A stretch of DNA of 64,000 nucleotides, from contig JAILWY010000007.1 in assembly GCA_022113835.1 (NCBI GenBank), positions 2,299,001-2,363,000 of the forward strand, in the 5' to 3' direction. The DNA is from Atopsyche davidsoni (taxonomy: Eukaryota > Arthropoda > Insecta > Trichoptera > Hydrobiosidae). This document shows positions 1-13,450 of the stretch, piece by piece. Under the pieces are notes generated by a model. It made no database searches. It had not been told where the DNA came from and saw only the letters and a list, made by a program, of their open reading frames with translations. A program made the position numbers and the translations under genes. Position 1 is the stretch's first letter, and each line of letters begins with the position of its first letter.

Positions 1-1
1 A

Positions 2-244
2 ATAGAATCCATCTCGAAGTCGAAAGGTTTCCGATCGAGTCAGAATTTAACCACCATCGGAGATGATGCTCTTCCGATCGGAGAGAGTATGGGGTATTTC
101 AGCGTAGAAATCTTGGTAAGCGATGACCGCCCCCTCACTCCCTTGACCCCCTCTGATACGACTTCCAATCTCATGCACGCCTCCCTCTTCGGATCCCTAT
201 CCATGGACACGCTAGCGCTCGGTGAGGGTGATAATTTGCCGGAG
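2..244 (+). CDS. Putative internal exon at window edge, probably of the beta-spectrin gene
   Basis: Frame 2 is open from the window edge to a strong donor (GAG then GTGAGT) at 245, giving 81 codons rich in Ser, Thr, Leu and Pro. Composition is GC-richer than the adjoining intron, as in the clear spectrin exons downstream. The exon ends in phase 0, and the next exon (639) starts in phase 0, so the two can be joined in frame. A second good donor (TTG then GTAAGC) lies at 116, also phase 0, so a 38-codon short form is possible. The peptide does not look like a spectrin repeat, so this may be an alternative or lineage-specific insert, or an exon of another gene. The assignment to spectrin is inference. 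Confidence 0.45.
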
Positions 245-638
245 GTGAGTACTTCAGCATGCTTCTTTCTGAGTATTTCTTTTTATTATTTTTGCTTTGG
301 TTGTTGTAGCTTTTGGTGACGGTAGATTATGTTGAAATTAACTTTAACTTTCAAACTTTTTCTATCCATAAATGATTTAATTTCTATTTTTTTTATTACA
401 GTTTATTTATGATTTAAAATGGAAATTCTTGTAAGTATTTTTATCAAAAATGTTGCAGTGATTCTAAAACATTATTTGTTAAAATTCATCTCATTTCAAA
501 CAAAAAATGTGAATGGCCTAACGGCTACACTACAACATGTTCGTAGTATCTTATCCATTTGGCTATGTTATTTAAATATGGAGTATTACAAATTAAACAA
601 GAGATGCAAAATAATTAACTTGATTAATTTATCGCCAG

Positions 639-3600
639 TTTGAGCTGAAGGAGATGAGGAGACGGCAGCAAGCAGCAGAGGAAGCGGAGAAGCAGCGTTT
701 GGCTGAGGAGGCAGAGGCAGTGGCCGCGGCTGAGGAAGCCGAGCGGTCTCGCCGGGCTGCGCAGCAGACACAGAGCGACTCCACTGACGCACCGCAGGAA
801 CAAGGTATGCAGCGCCCGACAAGTCCTATCGAGATCTTAGCAAGTGTCTTCAGTCAATGCAGTCATTATTTCCACATTAATTTTATTGTCGCATCCAATC
901 CTTTTGACCAAATATTGCTATTTAACATCAGAATCTGAAAAATATCTGCTATTTCATTTTGAACAAGTATCTTTCTTTCAAAACAGGGTATTTTTACAAT
1001 TATTATTCAATATAATTTATTTAGGTAAGACGTTCTTATCAACATACTTAACAAATAAGATTTGTCTCCTTAATTTAGATGTCACTAGTAAAACGCTTAT
1101 GTGCAATAGTGGATATTAATATTATATTGGTCTAAAATGATTGAATGTAGGTTTAGGTAAAGTTAAATAATTTATAATGCATTGTTTTTTCTGAGATCAC
1201 AAAGCTAAAGGAAAAAGATTAAAAATATCTTTTTTTATTAAATTATTACCAAAGTTGATGATAGGCAATGATCTCGATACTAGATTAAATTTTGACAAAA
1301 TTTATTTTCATTCCGGTTCGGTTGAAATTGTTTTTTTTTATATGTATTAGAATTTATGCATCACTTGTGATGATTATTAATTTAATGATATGAAAAGTTG
1401 TCCAAATACAACCATGTCGTTTTCACTTGAATTGTACACTCAGTGTAACTTGGAGGATCTTCCAATTCACTAATACACGTGGTTCAAAACTCATGGTTTT
1501 ATCGGAAAAGAAGAGACTGGGTATCTTAGACCTCTAAATAAATATTTTGTGGCTCAGAAGTAATACCTGGCAGTCTCTTCTTTACAGATACAGTGGATTT
1601 TGAGACACTGTATAGTTATTTTAAGACACGAGATATCTCAACTTGAACACTAAACGCTTTGCTTCTACATTTTGTGTCCCAAACGCCACCTGAACTGCTA
1701 GTTCTCACAAAACATAACCTTAACTGTCGCAACGCAAGAAGCAGAATTGATATTAACATTTCAACTGGGACGACAATCGGCTTCGTGTTGTTATTAACCC
1801 CCCGTGTGAAACTCGACTTGACGTCCTTCACCGACACATTCTGACTTCACCTGGGTGTTTGTGTGTTTGTTTCACGCTGCCTTTATTTACCAACAACAAA
1901 AAAAATGCTAACTTGTGGAATTGTCTTCGCCATTACTTAAAATAATGTACACTAGTGATAAGGAGGAGTTCCACTAAGGTGTCTGAGAAACCTCAAGAGA
2001 GACCGCATTCTCAGCCAGGTAACTCAAAAGACTAAACCCTGCTCGAGAACCCTGCCTCTCGACAGTCGCTCTCCGCAGTCATGTTTACGAGGTATCTGAC
2101 AGCATAACGACTACTGTCTGATATTTCTCACAACCGCAAGCTAAATCTTATGCTTGGCTTACACCTGACAGATTTCATTTGGTGTTAATTGACAAAAACT
2201 TTCATTATCAGATTATTGTTTTTCAGTGATGTGCGATAAAGGCATTGTAGGCTGCAAATGAATGTAGTTTGGTTCTGACACTAGAATTTAATATTTTTGA
2301 TTATACCAACGTTGTGTCAAATTTCTTTAGAAGATATTTTGTTCAAATTAAATCTTGTTGCAACGAACATATGTTGTTGATCGTTTATTCAGTCAATTCA
2401 GATGCTTGAAAATTTTTGTTAGTCTGTTAAATTTTATAGTATTTTATTTATGACGAAAATTCCATTAAAAAATTATCTTTTAGAAACTCATATAAATAAC
2501 AGAATAGAACTACATTCATAACCTATAAGCATGTCTCGATCACCGTTACTGCCGTGTCTGTCAGGTGAGGCGTGGAACTTGTGTGCGGAGAGACGGCTCT
2601 TGGGATTTCCCCTCGAGTGGCTTTTAGTTTTAAATGTCTGTGCATATCACGCTTGTGAACTGTCTTGCACTTCTTAGGCAGCTTACTGCACATTCAGTTG
2701 CTAGGTTACCAAGGAACTTATCGTTTGGCCTAGGCCCCTAACCCTGCCCTGGATTATGAAAGCAGACTTCAGATTTAGGATATGGCTTGTAACTACACTC
2801 ACAATTTTACCTTCAATTATATATTTATATTAGTATATAAATCTATTAGATTTATGAGTATATCTACGTTTTTATTAATTTTCAATTTTCTACATTCTCA
2901 AACTAATTATTTGCTTGTATATTTACAAGCACAAGAATCATACAAACAAACTCCTTTTAAAATGAATTTAATTGTACAAATCATACCTGCTTCCTGTCCT
3001 GACAAATATTTTTGAGAATGTCGATAAATATATATTAATTCGATAAATCTCATCGGTTTATTTACTTAAATAAATGATGATGTATAACAGAATAACTACA
3101 AGCATTTATTTATAATTGGAGTAAAATTGAGTTTGTGAATGCAAAACTTGTCTAGGCTGAAGGCGCCGTATTTTCCTCGATTGCTTTAGCTGACACTAGA
3201 AATAGATTTTTTTTTAACTTGTTTAATTCTCAGTGTAAATATTTTAGGTAAACACTACAGTTTGTGCGATTTTAGAGAAACATTTGCAACAAAACCGAGA
3301 AAATTACCTTCGAAGGTTGTCCATTGAAACTCATCAGTCTCATAAAAGAAGGAATATAAATTTTGTTTGTGATACTTAAAAGCCTCGTATATTTTAATAT
3401 CTTCATGATATATATTCAATAAAATTTTAATTGTATTGAGATGTTTTTAGACTCTATGATGAATTTTTAGACTGACCCAGTAAAATCAAAATGTAAAAAG
3501 GAAATTAAATGCATACGTAAAAAGATAATAGAATCATCTCTGTTTTATACAATAGTTCAATTTATTATATTTTAAATTAAATTTACCTTTTACAATGTAA

Positions 3601-6600
3601 CAATATTCGACTCAAAAAAAATGGAATTGTCGCTATTGATCTAAATATAATCCCCTCTTAAAAGAATATGAATTATCCCGTAGGGTCAATCACAAATTCA
3701 GTAGACTTAAATACAATTATGTTTTTAAATTCCCTATAAAATTGTAATTTTTTGGATATATGTACAAGGTCAAGTTTCACAGTCAATATCCATTTTTATG
3801 TAAAGAAAAATGGTTCTACTTGTGCTTTTGTCATCTAAATCGCACAAAAATTACAAAAATCACAATAGAATTTACCCTAGATGTGTTTTTTTTTCCATCG
3901 AACAGACTTTGGTGGCTGCGCCACTCTGTGAGCGCAGACGTCAGCTTTTTTTATTTATTTACTCTATGCCTTAGATCACTATTGTTAAGTAAATATTATT
4001 TCCGTAGGTTTAAGTAAGTGTGCATTGTATTGATGCAATATTGGTGATGGTTTGGTTTAACTTGGCTCGGTATTCGATAAGCTGTTAGTTCTTAAGGCCT
4101 GTGTCCTCTGTCTGCTCTGATAAATGCATCGCATTGACACCTCTTGACTCTTAATTTCCTAATATTTGTCTTCGCAGGTTCAATTTGATTGTATACATCC
4201 TGTATTTTTTCAACGTTCTTGCCATTTTTTCGAGAGAAGTGATTATTTTTAAGTATATTTTAATTTATCCGTTTCTTATGTATATTTGATGGAAAACAAG
4301 ATTATTTTTTACTTTAAATATGTATAATAATATTCATTTCATTGATAAAATGGCCTGGGCGACTAACCTTTTCCTTTTATATGCTAGAAATAATGTGGTG
4401 AATGAAATCGAAGAGCACAAACTTCAGGTATGTTAGTTGATATTTAATATTCAGCAGCTTGCAAAGGTGAGTGGTATAAACTATTTCCTATGTAACGTGT
4501 GGTTTTGGTTCTGTTTATTTTCCTAACAAAATATACACTCATACAAAAAATTCAATACTCGTGAATAGATAAAACCTATTTTTCAATTAAGTATAATTTT
4601 TGTAGTGTTTTTAATTTTAACTGTCTTTATGCAAAGTCATTTACTTAAGCGACCTATATTGCAATTGACTTTTTATATTATGACTGTTTTCTTTGCTGGA
4701 AAGCTGTAAAACTCTAAAATAAAAAAACTGACTATCGTATTAGTAAACTATTTGAATTAATGATTTTTCTATTGCATTTTGTTTAGAATATATATTATAA
4801 ATTTTCCAAAAATATTTATATAAGAAACGTATGGTCTCAATGGCCTTTTGGGTGATGGGATGGATTTTGTCACAACATGCATTAAAATATATAATTTATT
4901 TTTATTATTTAAGTAGAAATTAATTAAATATTGAATAACGCAGAATGAATTTCAAAAATCTGTTTTTATTCTCCTATACAAAGTGTACATTGTTTTTATT
5001 TGGTTTGTAATTTGGGCATAGAGAAAAAATATCAAACTTAATAATTGTAAATTATTTTTCTATGTGCAATCAAATAAAAATAGTTGACAGTTGCTAGCGT
5101 GAGGGAGTAATTGGAGATTTTACCGAATTTGTTTACTAATTTTTAATATTTGCATGTATTTATGGTTTACATTTGCTTTCGGGTACAGTAATACTTTGAG
5201 CAAAATACTTTTTACTCTAAAAAAATGTGTAAAATTTTTGCCAAGCTTGTTGCTGTATTCAAAAGATAGGTTTTTCTCAAAAACAAATATATATAGCTCT
5301 GAATTAACTCTGAACTTGTCAAAAGCAATACTTATTATTATATATTTTGTGATGTATACTTTTTCTGACATAATTGATTTATAATTTGATTATGCCACCA
5401 CAAACCTCGAGGGTTGCATGATCCCAGACACCACTTGCCTGTTCCCTAATTTTCACATCAGAGACTTCCATTCTTTCGAGTCTTTATCTCTACCTCTAAT
5501 TTCACATAAAATAATCTACAATCAAATCATTCGTTTCGTGGTCTACTCCCCGACGCTTGTTTGCTTGACAACCACGAGTTCCTCAGGAATAAGTTTGTAT
5601 TGAGGTAAAGTCTTCTTCTGCATTGGTTAATGCATTAAATTCAAAGTTGTGGTATGCATCGTTCAGTTCAGAATAATATGAGCGATATATGCGTGTTGTG
5701 TTGAGTGAGACCGCGCACGTTGCATTGCTGACTCGGATGTGCATGTGCAGTGGGCGGTACAGGGGGAACGGGGGGGGCTGGGATAGCGGGGGGGGCCGGC
5801 ACGAGCGGCGGCCCCGCCTCCTCCAAGAGGCTGAGTGAGCCGCAGATGAGGAGCCCCGCAGCGCGCGCCTCCAGTGAGTATGCAAACATTCTGCCTCGGC
5901 CATGCGAACCAATGTCCAAGTTCTACCTCGTATATATTTTAATCTAAAAAATCATTTAAAAACGCACTTGACCAAGAATTTGACATGGAGTGCAAATGAT
6001 TCTAGCCACTGATTGGATAAATGGTTTATCATATTATTCGAAGGCACCAGTAATTAGGCACATTATGTGATGATAATTTTATTTTCTATATATCTCACGA
6101 AGACATGTTCTTATTTCTACAGAGGCCTCGGATAAACAATTATTAGAGTTAGTGGACAGTAATGCTCATTGCCTATTAACAAACTATTAATTTTCTTTAT
6201 TGATTTAATGGTTTGTCTTCAAAAATTGTCAAATCATTTTTATAATAATGGTTCGAACATCATGGCAAATTATTTTGATTGAGTTGATTAGTCGGTGATT
6301 GTAGCGTTTGGTTGACGGGATGAATGTGGTTTGGTGAATGGATTTTTTTAAGTCTTCATAAACATCTGTGCCACATTCTCTTACAAATTTTAACATGCCC
6401 ACATTCTGTTTCACACAGGCTGTTCATAGAAAGTTGTTAAATACATTTTAATATTTATTTAAACTAAATATCAAAATTAACCTTTATGAAACCTGGGTGA
6501 CATATTTGATTGTGGTTATTGTCAAAAATTAGTCTTTTAGAAACTGGGTGTGAATAATATATTTTTTATTGATCTACAATGAGTTCGTATTTTTAAAAAG

Positions 6601-9600
6601 ACATTGGGAGATATTTAGTGTTTTAATTGTAGGACCGTCGGATATTAAGCATTTGTAGCAATGTGGTCTCTGCGATTTGAAGACCTGTCTCAAAAAACTT
6701 TCAGGAGATGATTTAGTAAGCGAATGGGCTTATAAGAGGCATGAAGGTTATACTCATTTAGAGTAAAGTATTGTTTTAGTCATCATTTTGCATGAGATCT
6801 GTGAACGTGACATAATCATCTTTACCCTTAACACTAAATGTTTTATGTGTTCTTATTTTTCTTTCACCGAAGCATGCATTTTAATATTACATGAAAATTG
6901 CATCATCAGTACACTTGAAATATATTTTGAATGCTCAGAACCTACAATTATTGTAAATCAATATACTTGGGAACATGATAAAGGATTCTAAATATTTAAT
7001 TACAAAACTAGATTTTTTAAATATTAATTATTCCAATGTTTCCAACACCAAAATTTTATATCTCATTGAATTAGAAATTTTGTGTTTTTTATAATAAATC
7101 CTTTATATCGACATCGATGCAATATTCATAATTTTTCCAGTTAGCGAGACATTGTATTTGTGTGTTTTTTTAGAATCTAATGATTAGTTCAGTGTGCTTT
7201 TGTGTGTAGTGTAGCCACTAATATGTCCGTCCCACGTTGTCTGTCCTCCAGCCCTCTCGGAGGGCCGCTCCCCCAAGGACTCCACCACGCCGACCTCGTC
7301 CAAGGTCAAGAGCCGGTCGCGCAGTAAGTCTCCGTTCCGCAGCTTCCGCTGGAAGAGCAAGAAGCAGGCCACGGCCGACGGCTCGCACAGTGACGACGAT
7401 CAGTCAGGTACCACACTGGCCGTGCCGCGCGGCCACCCGGTGGAGGACTCAACGCGCACTGATACCCAAACCTGCAACCCTACTGCTAGACCTGCAGAGT
7501 GGAGGCTATCCGCACCGCTATTATAACTTTTTGACCCTTAGGTTTTTACGTATTCACCCTATCTTCTTCAGTTTCAATTTTCTGGATCCTGTATTGATCA
7601 AAGTGGTATTGGGATAAACTAAAGATGGCTCCAATTTTGACATGGTGAATTGTAGACTTTAAGAAAATGGGAAAGTAAAAATTCTCCACGAGTTTACGCC
7701 CTTTCTGATTGCCAATAGAGATTTCATGATTATTTGCATACTAACCTCAATTCAGAAATTGAATTACCGAATAAAATTTCAAAATTGAAAACGTCGAAAT
7801 CTTGGAATCATCCTTAGTTTTAATAAATAATAAAAAGGAAGTTTGCTTCTTTAACAGATTCATTTTATTTAACATATTGAAAATTAATTTATACACAGCT
7901 TTTCAATATCACGATATTTGATTTATTTAAGTGTCAACTATTTTTGCTAATAGCATATCAACTATTTTTAATTGTGCTCTATGCACGAAAATAATTGTAT
8001 ATATATAAATTTTTAAATATAATGTTTAAAAGTTTTAGTTTAAAAAAAATTGAATTCTAATACTGTTACTTTAAAATAAATTTTTTTATTCAATGTAAAC
8101 TCAGTGATGAGTGGCTATTTTTTATTCTAATCCGATATAGATCAGATTTTTCATTCTGAGCATTTTTTTTTAGTTTGTTTAAGATTTACCGATATAATCA
8201 ATAAAATACACTTTTTTTTAGTAATTTAGTTAGACAAGCAATCACTTCTATATCTGTTAATATTTCCACTAATATTCAATGAAATTATTGTATTTTAAAC
8301 AAAAATAATATTTATATTTTGTCAAGTCAATATTTCTAACCTGTATTGTCATCCGGTGCATCCTGTAAGGATTATGCTGTCCTTGTAACCGAGTTGTCTG
8401 CTTTTGTTATGTATTTTTATGATCTCTTCCAGGATATTAATCTAACTAACTATTAAAACCTCTGATAAAATTAACAACAATAAACCCACTAACAAAAAAT
8501 TGTATTGTATTGTATTTAAAGAGTGTGAATACTAGATAAAAATATCAAACAATAATTCTGTGCTCACGGGTAAAAACTAGTCAAGTCAGTTTTGTTGATG
8601 ATGAGAATTTTTTTACTCAATTTTTGATTTTATTAATAATATCACAACATTGCCAATATAGATGGATATTTTGTAGAGGGAAATTAATGCTGGATTGATC
8701 TTGTGGCGGTTAAGTAAATTCTTCTTTCCAGCATTGGTGTGATTTTTGATAATACTATTTGTTACCCAGCAAGCACAGAATTTTAATGAATTTAAAAAAA
8801 AATGTGATTTATGCAACAATAAATAGTCAAGAATACTCTATTTATATATATGTATATATTCTATGACTGAACGTATAACTACGCAATAGCAAGACATCGT
8901 TAACTAATTAGTCACAAATTTTAGATCATATTGTACATATTTATTAACATGGATTTTTTTAAAAATGCTGAATTTGTAAAATACAGTTATTTGATTGTTT
9001 CAAAATTTTGAGACACTGTCTGAGCGAAGCCAAACCATTCCCAATAAGAGAACTAGTCTGCTTGTGTTTAATTATCAATAGTTGTGTGATGTGCTGACCT
9101 GTGCACGGTGCTATTGATGTCTGTTTGGGTTTTCAGAAGGACCGAGTCCAGGAAGTGACGAGGACGTTATGGAAGGGACACTCGTACGCAAGCACGAATG
9201 GGAATCCACCACAAAGAGGGCTTCAAACAGGTCAGTTGGTACTTTTTTGTTTTATATCATGTTGGTTCGGTGGTTAGGCTGTTGACTCTTGACTGAAAGG
9301 TGTGAATCACACATTGATGCAATTGAGTTCTTGCCTGTTCGGTGGAAGACGATTTCCATTGGATATTGCAAAACAATTTTTGAGTCATTAGATGACCACT
9401 CAAGAAATTTTTAAAATTTAGATATGTGAAGAGAATTCAACATGCGAAACATAAAAATTGAACAAGCAGAAACGCGGCATAGCACTTTTAATATGTGAAG
9501 AGAAAATGAACAGAAGTATTTGTCTTGATATTTGTTTGCATTGTTTTTCCAGGTCATGGGACAAAGTGTACACCGTGGCTAAGGACAACAAGCTGTGGTT

Positions 9601-10329
9601 CTATAAGGACTCCAAAACATACAAGTCCTCACCGGATCAGACCATCCGCGGAGACCCTCCACTTGATTTGGCTGGCTCCGTGGCTGAAGTGGCTTCAGAC
9701 TACACCAAGAAGAAACACGTCTTCAGGATCAAGTGAGTTACTTCCGTGTTCCGTATCCCGTATCCCGTTTCAACATTAATTAAAAAAAATTTAGCTAGAG
9801 TTATGTTTATTAATTTATAAAAAATTTCAGGTTGTCATCGGGCGGAGAATTCCTCCTGCAGGCCACAGAAGACGCGGGCGTGAATCAGTGGCTGGCAGCG
9901 CTTGGAGGACAGGCCGCGGCCGCCGGAGGACAGTCCTCGCGTGCACAGACGCTTCCCCCGCCACAGAGAGAGGACCAGAAGAGACGCTCATTCTTCACCC
10001 TCAAGAAGAAGTACGTCTTGGTCTAATCTTATTGACTTTTAGAGTAAAAACAACACATGATACTAAGATGCTACCTGCGGCATTATAGAGATTCCAAATG
10101 ACGCAAATTATTTTAAAACAGTACTCATGGAAAGCCCTTCCTTGATATACAAATTTCATACTGAATATATTGAGAGCAACTTAACTTACGCATCATAACA
10201 TGATGACACATATCTTTATCACACGCCAATAAGGCAGCAAATAAAAAAAAAGCAAAAAAAGAATGTTGATTAAATAGATTTTTGAAAGTACAAAACACAA
10301 ATAAGATTTGCATTTATCCTTTCAGCTAA
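639..10329 (+). CDS. beta-Spec: Beta-spectrin, C-terminal exons including the PH domain (gene continues upstream)
   Basis: Exons are 639-804, 5751-5873, 7252-7407, 9137-9230, 9553-9732, 9831-10010 and 10326-10329; all introns are GT-AG and phases chain without a break (0,1,1,1,2,2,2) over 300 residues. Order: end of the last spectrin repeat (FELKEMRRRQQ) followed by an Ala/Glu-rich charged stretch; a Gly-rich segment; a Ser/Arg/Lys linker (KSRSRSKSPFRSFRW); then a PH domain from about EGTLVRKHEW through WDKVYTVAKDNKLWFYKD and HVFRIKLSSGGEFLLQ to the signature helix Trp (VNQWLAAL); finally a basic tail ending FFTLKKN. Beta-spectrin pairs with alpha-spectrin in the membrane skeleton; the PH domain binds phosphoinositides. 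The stop is formed by splicing to 10326 (AA + C, then TAA). If the last intron is retained, translation ends a few residues later (KYVLV). Family identification rests on the PH domain plus the preceding linker; the actin-binding and repeat region lies outside the window. Confidence 0.92.
805..5750 (+). other. Large spectrin intron (4.9 kb)
   Basis: AT-rich DNA between two phase-1 exons. Short open frames here lack coding composition. A possible TATA box, ATG and donor near 2.5 kb are listed separately. Nothing else recognisable. Confidence 0.7.
2491..2564 (+). promoter_or_regulatory. Possible internal promoter with a short first coding exon for a PH-only spectrin isoform
   Basis: TATAAATA at 2491 is followed 40 bp later by an ATG (2531) that opens 11 codons plus one base (MSRSPLLPCLS) and a strong donor (CAG then GTGAGG) at 2565. 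The exon ends in phase 1, which matches the phase-1 acceptor at 5751. TATA, ATG, donor and phase are visible; that they form a promoter and exon is inference, and such a combination can arise by chance in 5 kb. Confidence 0.18.
5874..9552 (+). other. Three spectrin introns (5874-7251, 7408-9136, 9231-9552)
   Basis: AT-rich introns separating the linker and PH exons. No open frame with coding character, RNA gene or repeat is recognised in them. The two short introns further on (9733-9830 and 10011-10325) are also featureless. Confidence 0.7.
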
Positions 10330-13170
10330 ACTCACCGACCAATCACAATGCAACATTACCAGCCACATGCAGCCACGAGGAGGATATTTATACCGATTGA
10401 CGAGAGATGACAATGGAACCCTCAAGAGTACCCGAGTGTTCACCCCGCTTCAGCAGAACCACCCCCCACAATACTGCCACGAGCTATCGTGTCAAGCGAC
10501 GATTTCTCATCCGTTTCCGACTACAAATTATTTGACCTTGGCATTCTTCAAACCCGTACCGGTGAATGTAGAAATGTGATGAGACAATCGGACCGACCCC
10601 AGAGAGATGTTTGGAGCCGTCTCCTCCGAGAAGATGGCTCTCAAACGAATTGACGTACATTGAAATTATAATTAGCTCCATTTGTATTTATTCCCGAAAT
10701 GTGAACGGAATGTTTATAAAATATATATTTAGAGTCCGATATTCCCCTCTTAGCAAACCTGACGTAAGAAAATATCCAAAAATTACTAAAAAATATTTCG
10801 CAACTATTAATTATTATTATAAATTTCCAAATTGGAAGAAAGTATATATTATAGAAAGAGAATGTCTATAAATTATTGAACTTATCTGTATTGTAAGAGA
10901 TGGATTGGTGTTTCATGCAAAACGAGTATCACATGCAGACTCGGCAGGCGAAATTCCCTTTTCTGAACACTCGATATCGAATGAACTAACGACACTGTCA
11001 TCTTGATTTATTCATTTTAAATGTTTAAAAAGCTTATCTTGTAATTTGTACTGCCCGCATTTTGTTGATATAAATCTCTTTTGGTATATATTTTTATTTA
11101 ATCGGTAGTGTTTGGGATCGGATTGATTTTCTACTTGGATAATTGAGTAAGTCTACGTGTTTGACGTGAGCGTTAAGTGTCAAACGAGTTTTGAAAGGAG
11201 TAATAAATGAAAATTAAATAAAACAATGTGAAAAATCTTTTTGATATTTAGAAAACGTAGAAACGAAGCTTATGTATGGATGTGTCCATTTTCACAGCTT
11301 AATTATCTCTGACCAAATCAATCTCGTCAAATGTTATACTGAAAAAGTATTGTTTTTAATAAGAAAAATATAATAAAAAGTATATCACAAACATTGTTTC
11401 TATGTGTTTTTTTTTTTTTAAATCATCGTATGTACAATGTTTCAACTAGATTTTAAGCAAGGCGAATTGTCACAATTCTTATGTAAAAAAACATGTTTTC
11501 ACAAAGCTATCAACATCGGAACGTTCGCCACTTGTCCTGTACAAACTAACGTATTTATTTCCACGGGCAAAGCGAGCATTTGTGCACAAATATATTCCGG
11601 TAGTTCAAGCAAGCAAGCGTACTCAACTCAGCCTCGCCTCAGGTCGTTCTTTCCACCGACATCTTCCGAAACTGTCTATTTGTGTCTTCTGGAACCCTTT
11701 AGGGGCTTCCTGAGAGATCTCTCAGCTATTGTCTGAAATGTTCTAGCTGTGAATCAATAGAACTTTCTGGATATTTTACGAGATAATTATCTGAGGAGCA
11801 TTTATTACTTCTTATCAAAAAATATATTATATATTTTATCACATGATGCTTTTTTTTTATTCATTTTTAATATAAAACTGCTTTTATTATTTAAGGCTCT
11901 CCGAGTTATGTAAGTTGATATGTAATTAAATACAGCTCCTTGACTTATTTGTTTTGTTTTATTGACACTTCCCAATTTATTAATATATTCAAAAATGAAA
12001 GATTTGCCAAAAAGCAGCCTTTCGTGCTATCGTTGAAATATATACTGCCTGAATTTAAGATAGACCATATATTAAATATATATACAGATGTTTAAAAACT
12101 AATTATTCACTAGCGTAAAAGGGATACTTGGTCATCGCCATTTTTGGACAGTTTTTTTCAAGCTTATACTTTTAAAAAATAATTATAATTAATTATCTAG
12201 TTTTCCTTTTGTGGGCGTGGTTGTTATTAGTTTTGGAATACTGTATATAGAGACTAGTATCCTCAAGATGGAAGAATTATAAACGTAATCTTTAAATTGC
12301 TTATGCTATATAAATATTTATAACTTAATATGATAATTTGAATTTATATGTGTAATATGTTTTAAAATAAATTAAATTTAATATGGTTGATCCTTAAAGG
12401 TAATTGTTATGTGCATGTTTTAATAAATTATATTATTCTAATAAACGCCTTAATATTTGTATGCCACTGTAAATTGGGGTTACTGAAAATACTATTACTT
12501 GTCTTGCCTGTGAGGAACCCAATTCTATGCTGATATTGTCATATTTATGAAAAATAAACAGTCAATTACATCTAAATTCACGAAGTCGCAAAACATTTCC
12601 GTTGCTCTAATAACTGTTACGTCTAGATTAGTTACACTCGAGGTATCTGATTTACAACGTCTGAAAAGTCAGATGCAAATTTTTGACCCACCGGACTACG
12701 GAAATCAAATATGTTGAGTGTTACTAAATTACTTGTAAAATCTATTAGTAATAAGATGCCGGCATAGTCAACTGGTGAAACCGGTTGCTAAAAAAATAAA
12801 ATAAATTTGGAAATTTAGCAATATTTCTTCGACTTATAAAATATAATTGAATTCTGCCAAAAATAATAAATACATCAAAACACTCAGCCAATGTCACATT
12901 ATTCAAAATTCCTGTCACTAATAAAAATCGTCCTATGCCAAATTATTAATATTGTCAACATGTGCGAGGGTGGAATGATATAATTCTAAGAAATATACTT
13001 TAAGTGGAGATATGTTGAACTTTATTTTCCACTCGATATAAAAATGTGGTAAATCAAATGAACCAACATCTTTATAATTAAACATCTAAACTATTCATTC
13101 GTAGCCTTAAATTCAGTTGGCTATTCAGTATTTAAATAAGCATCACGTGAATTTTGCCTTTTCTATTATT
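10330..13170 (+). other. Beta-spectrin 3' UTR and downstream flank
   Basis: AT-rich non-coding DNA after the stop codon. Two AATAAA hexamers at about 11,202 and 11,217 are plausible poly(A) signals, which would give a 3' UTR of about 0.9 kb; many other AT-rich hexamers follow, so the true end is uncertain. A 99-codon open frame at 11,437-11,736 has no recognisable domain and is not called. Confidence 0.4.
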
Positions 13171-13176
13171 GTATGA

Positions 13177-13450
13177 TCACCGATTGATCCATTGGGGACA
13201 TTGGACGGTGTGCTGATTAATGAGCTCTATTTGCCTAGGGGAGACCCTGGTTGCGGCGAGATGACGCTAAGGTAGATCAATGTTTTTTCAGAGGCAGTTT
13301 TTATTTATGCATAGAAGAGCTATGGGTTTAAAGGGGTTTGGTTTGAGATCGGCAGTGGATCCTTCTAATCGGTTGGCTGACGTGTTGATAAGGACGGCTA
13401 CTAATACTAATAGGCTGGCTATGGAGGCTTCACGAGTTGGTGTGCTTTAA
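13177..13450 (+). pseudogene. Exon-like fragment, unidentified, split between two frames
   Basis: A GC-richer island in AT-rich DNA. In one frame 13,177-13,275 reads as a natural peptide (IDPLGTLDGVLINELYLPRG) up to a stop. After a T-rich run ending in CAG (13,291), another frame from 13,292 reads 52 codons to TAA (contains KGFGLRSAVDPSNRLADVL). The two are out of frame and the gap between them (about 17 bp) is too short for an intron. It could be a frameshifted remnant of a gene or transposon, or the second part may be a terminal exon of an unknown gene. No family recognised. Confidence 0.22.

Noticed and set aside
11437..11736. 99-codon open frame in the spectrin 3' flank
   Set aside because: No similarity to a known family, Ser/Cys/Phe-rich as in random AT-rich DNA, no splice context.
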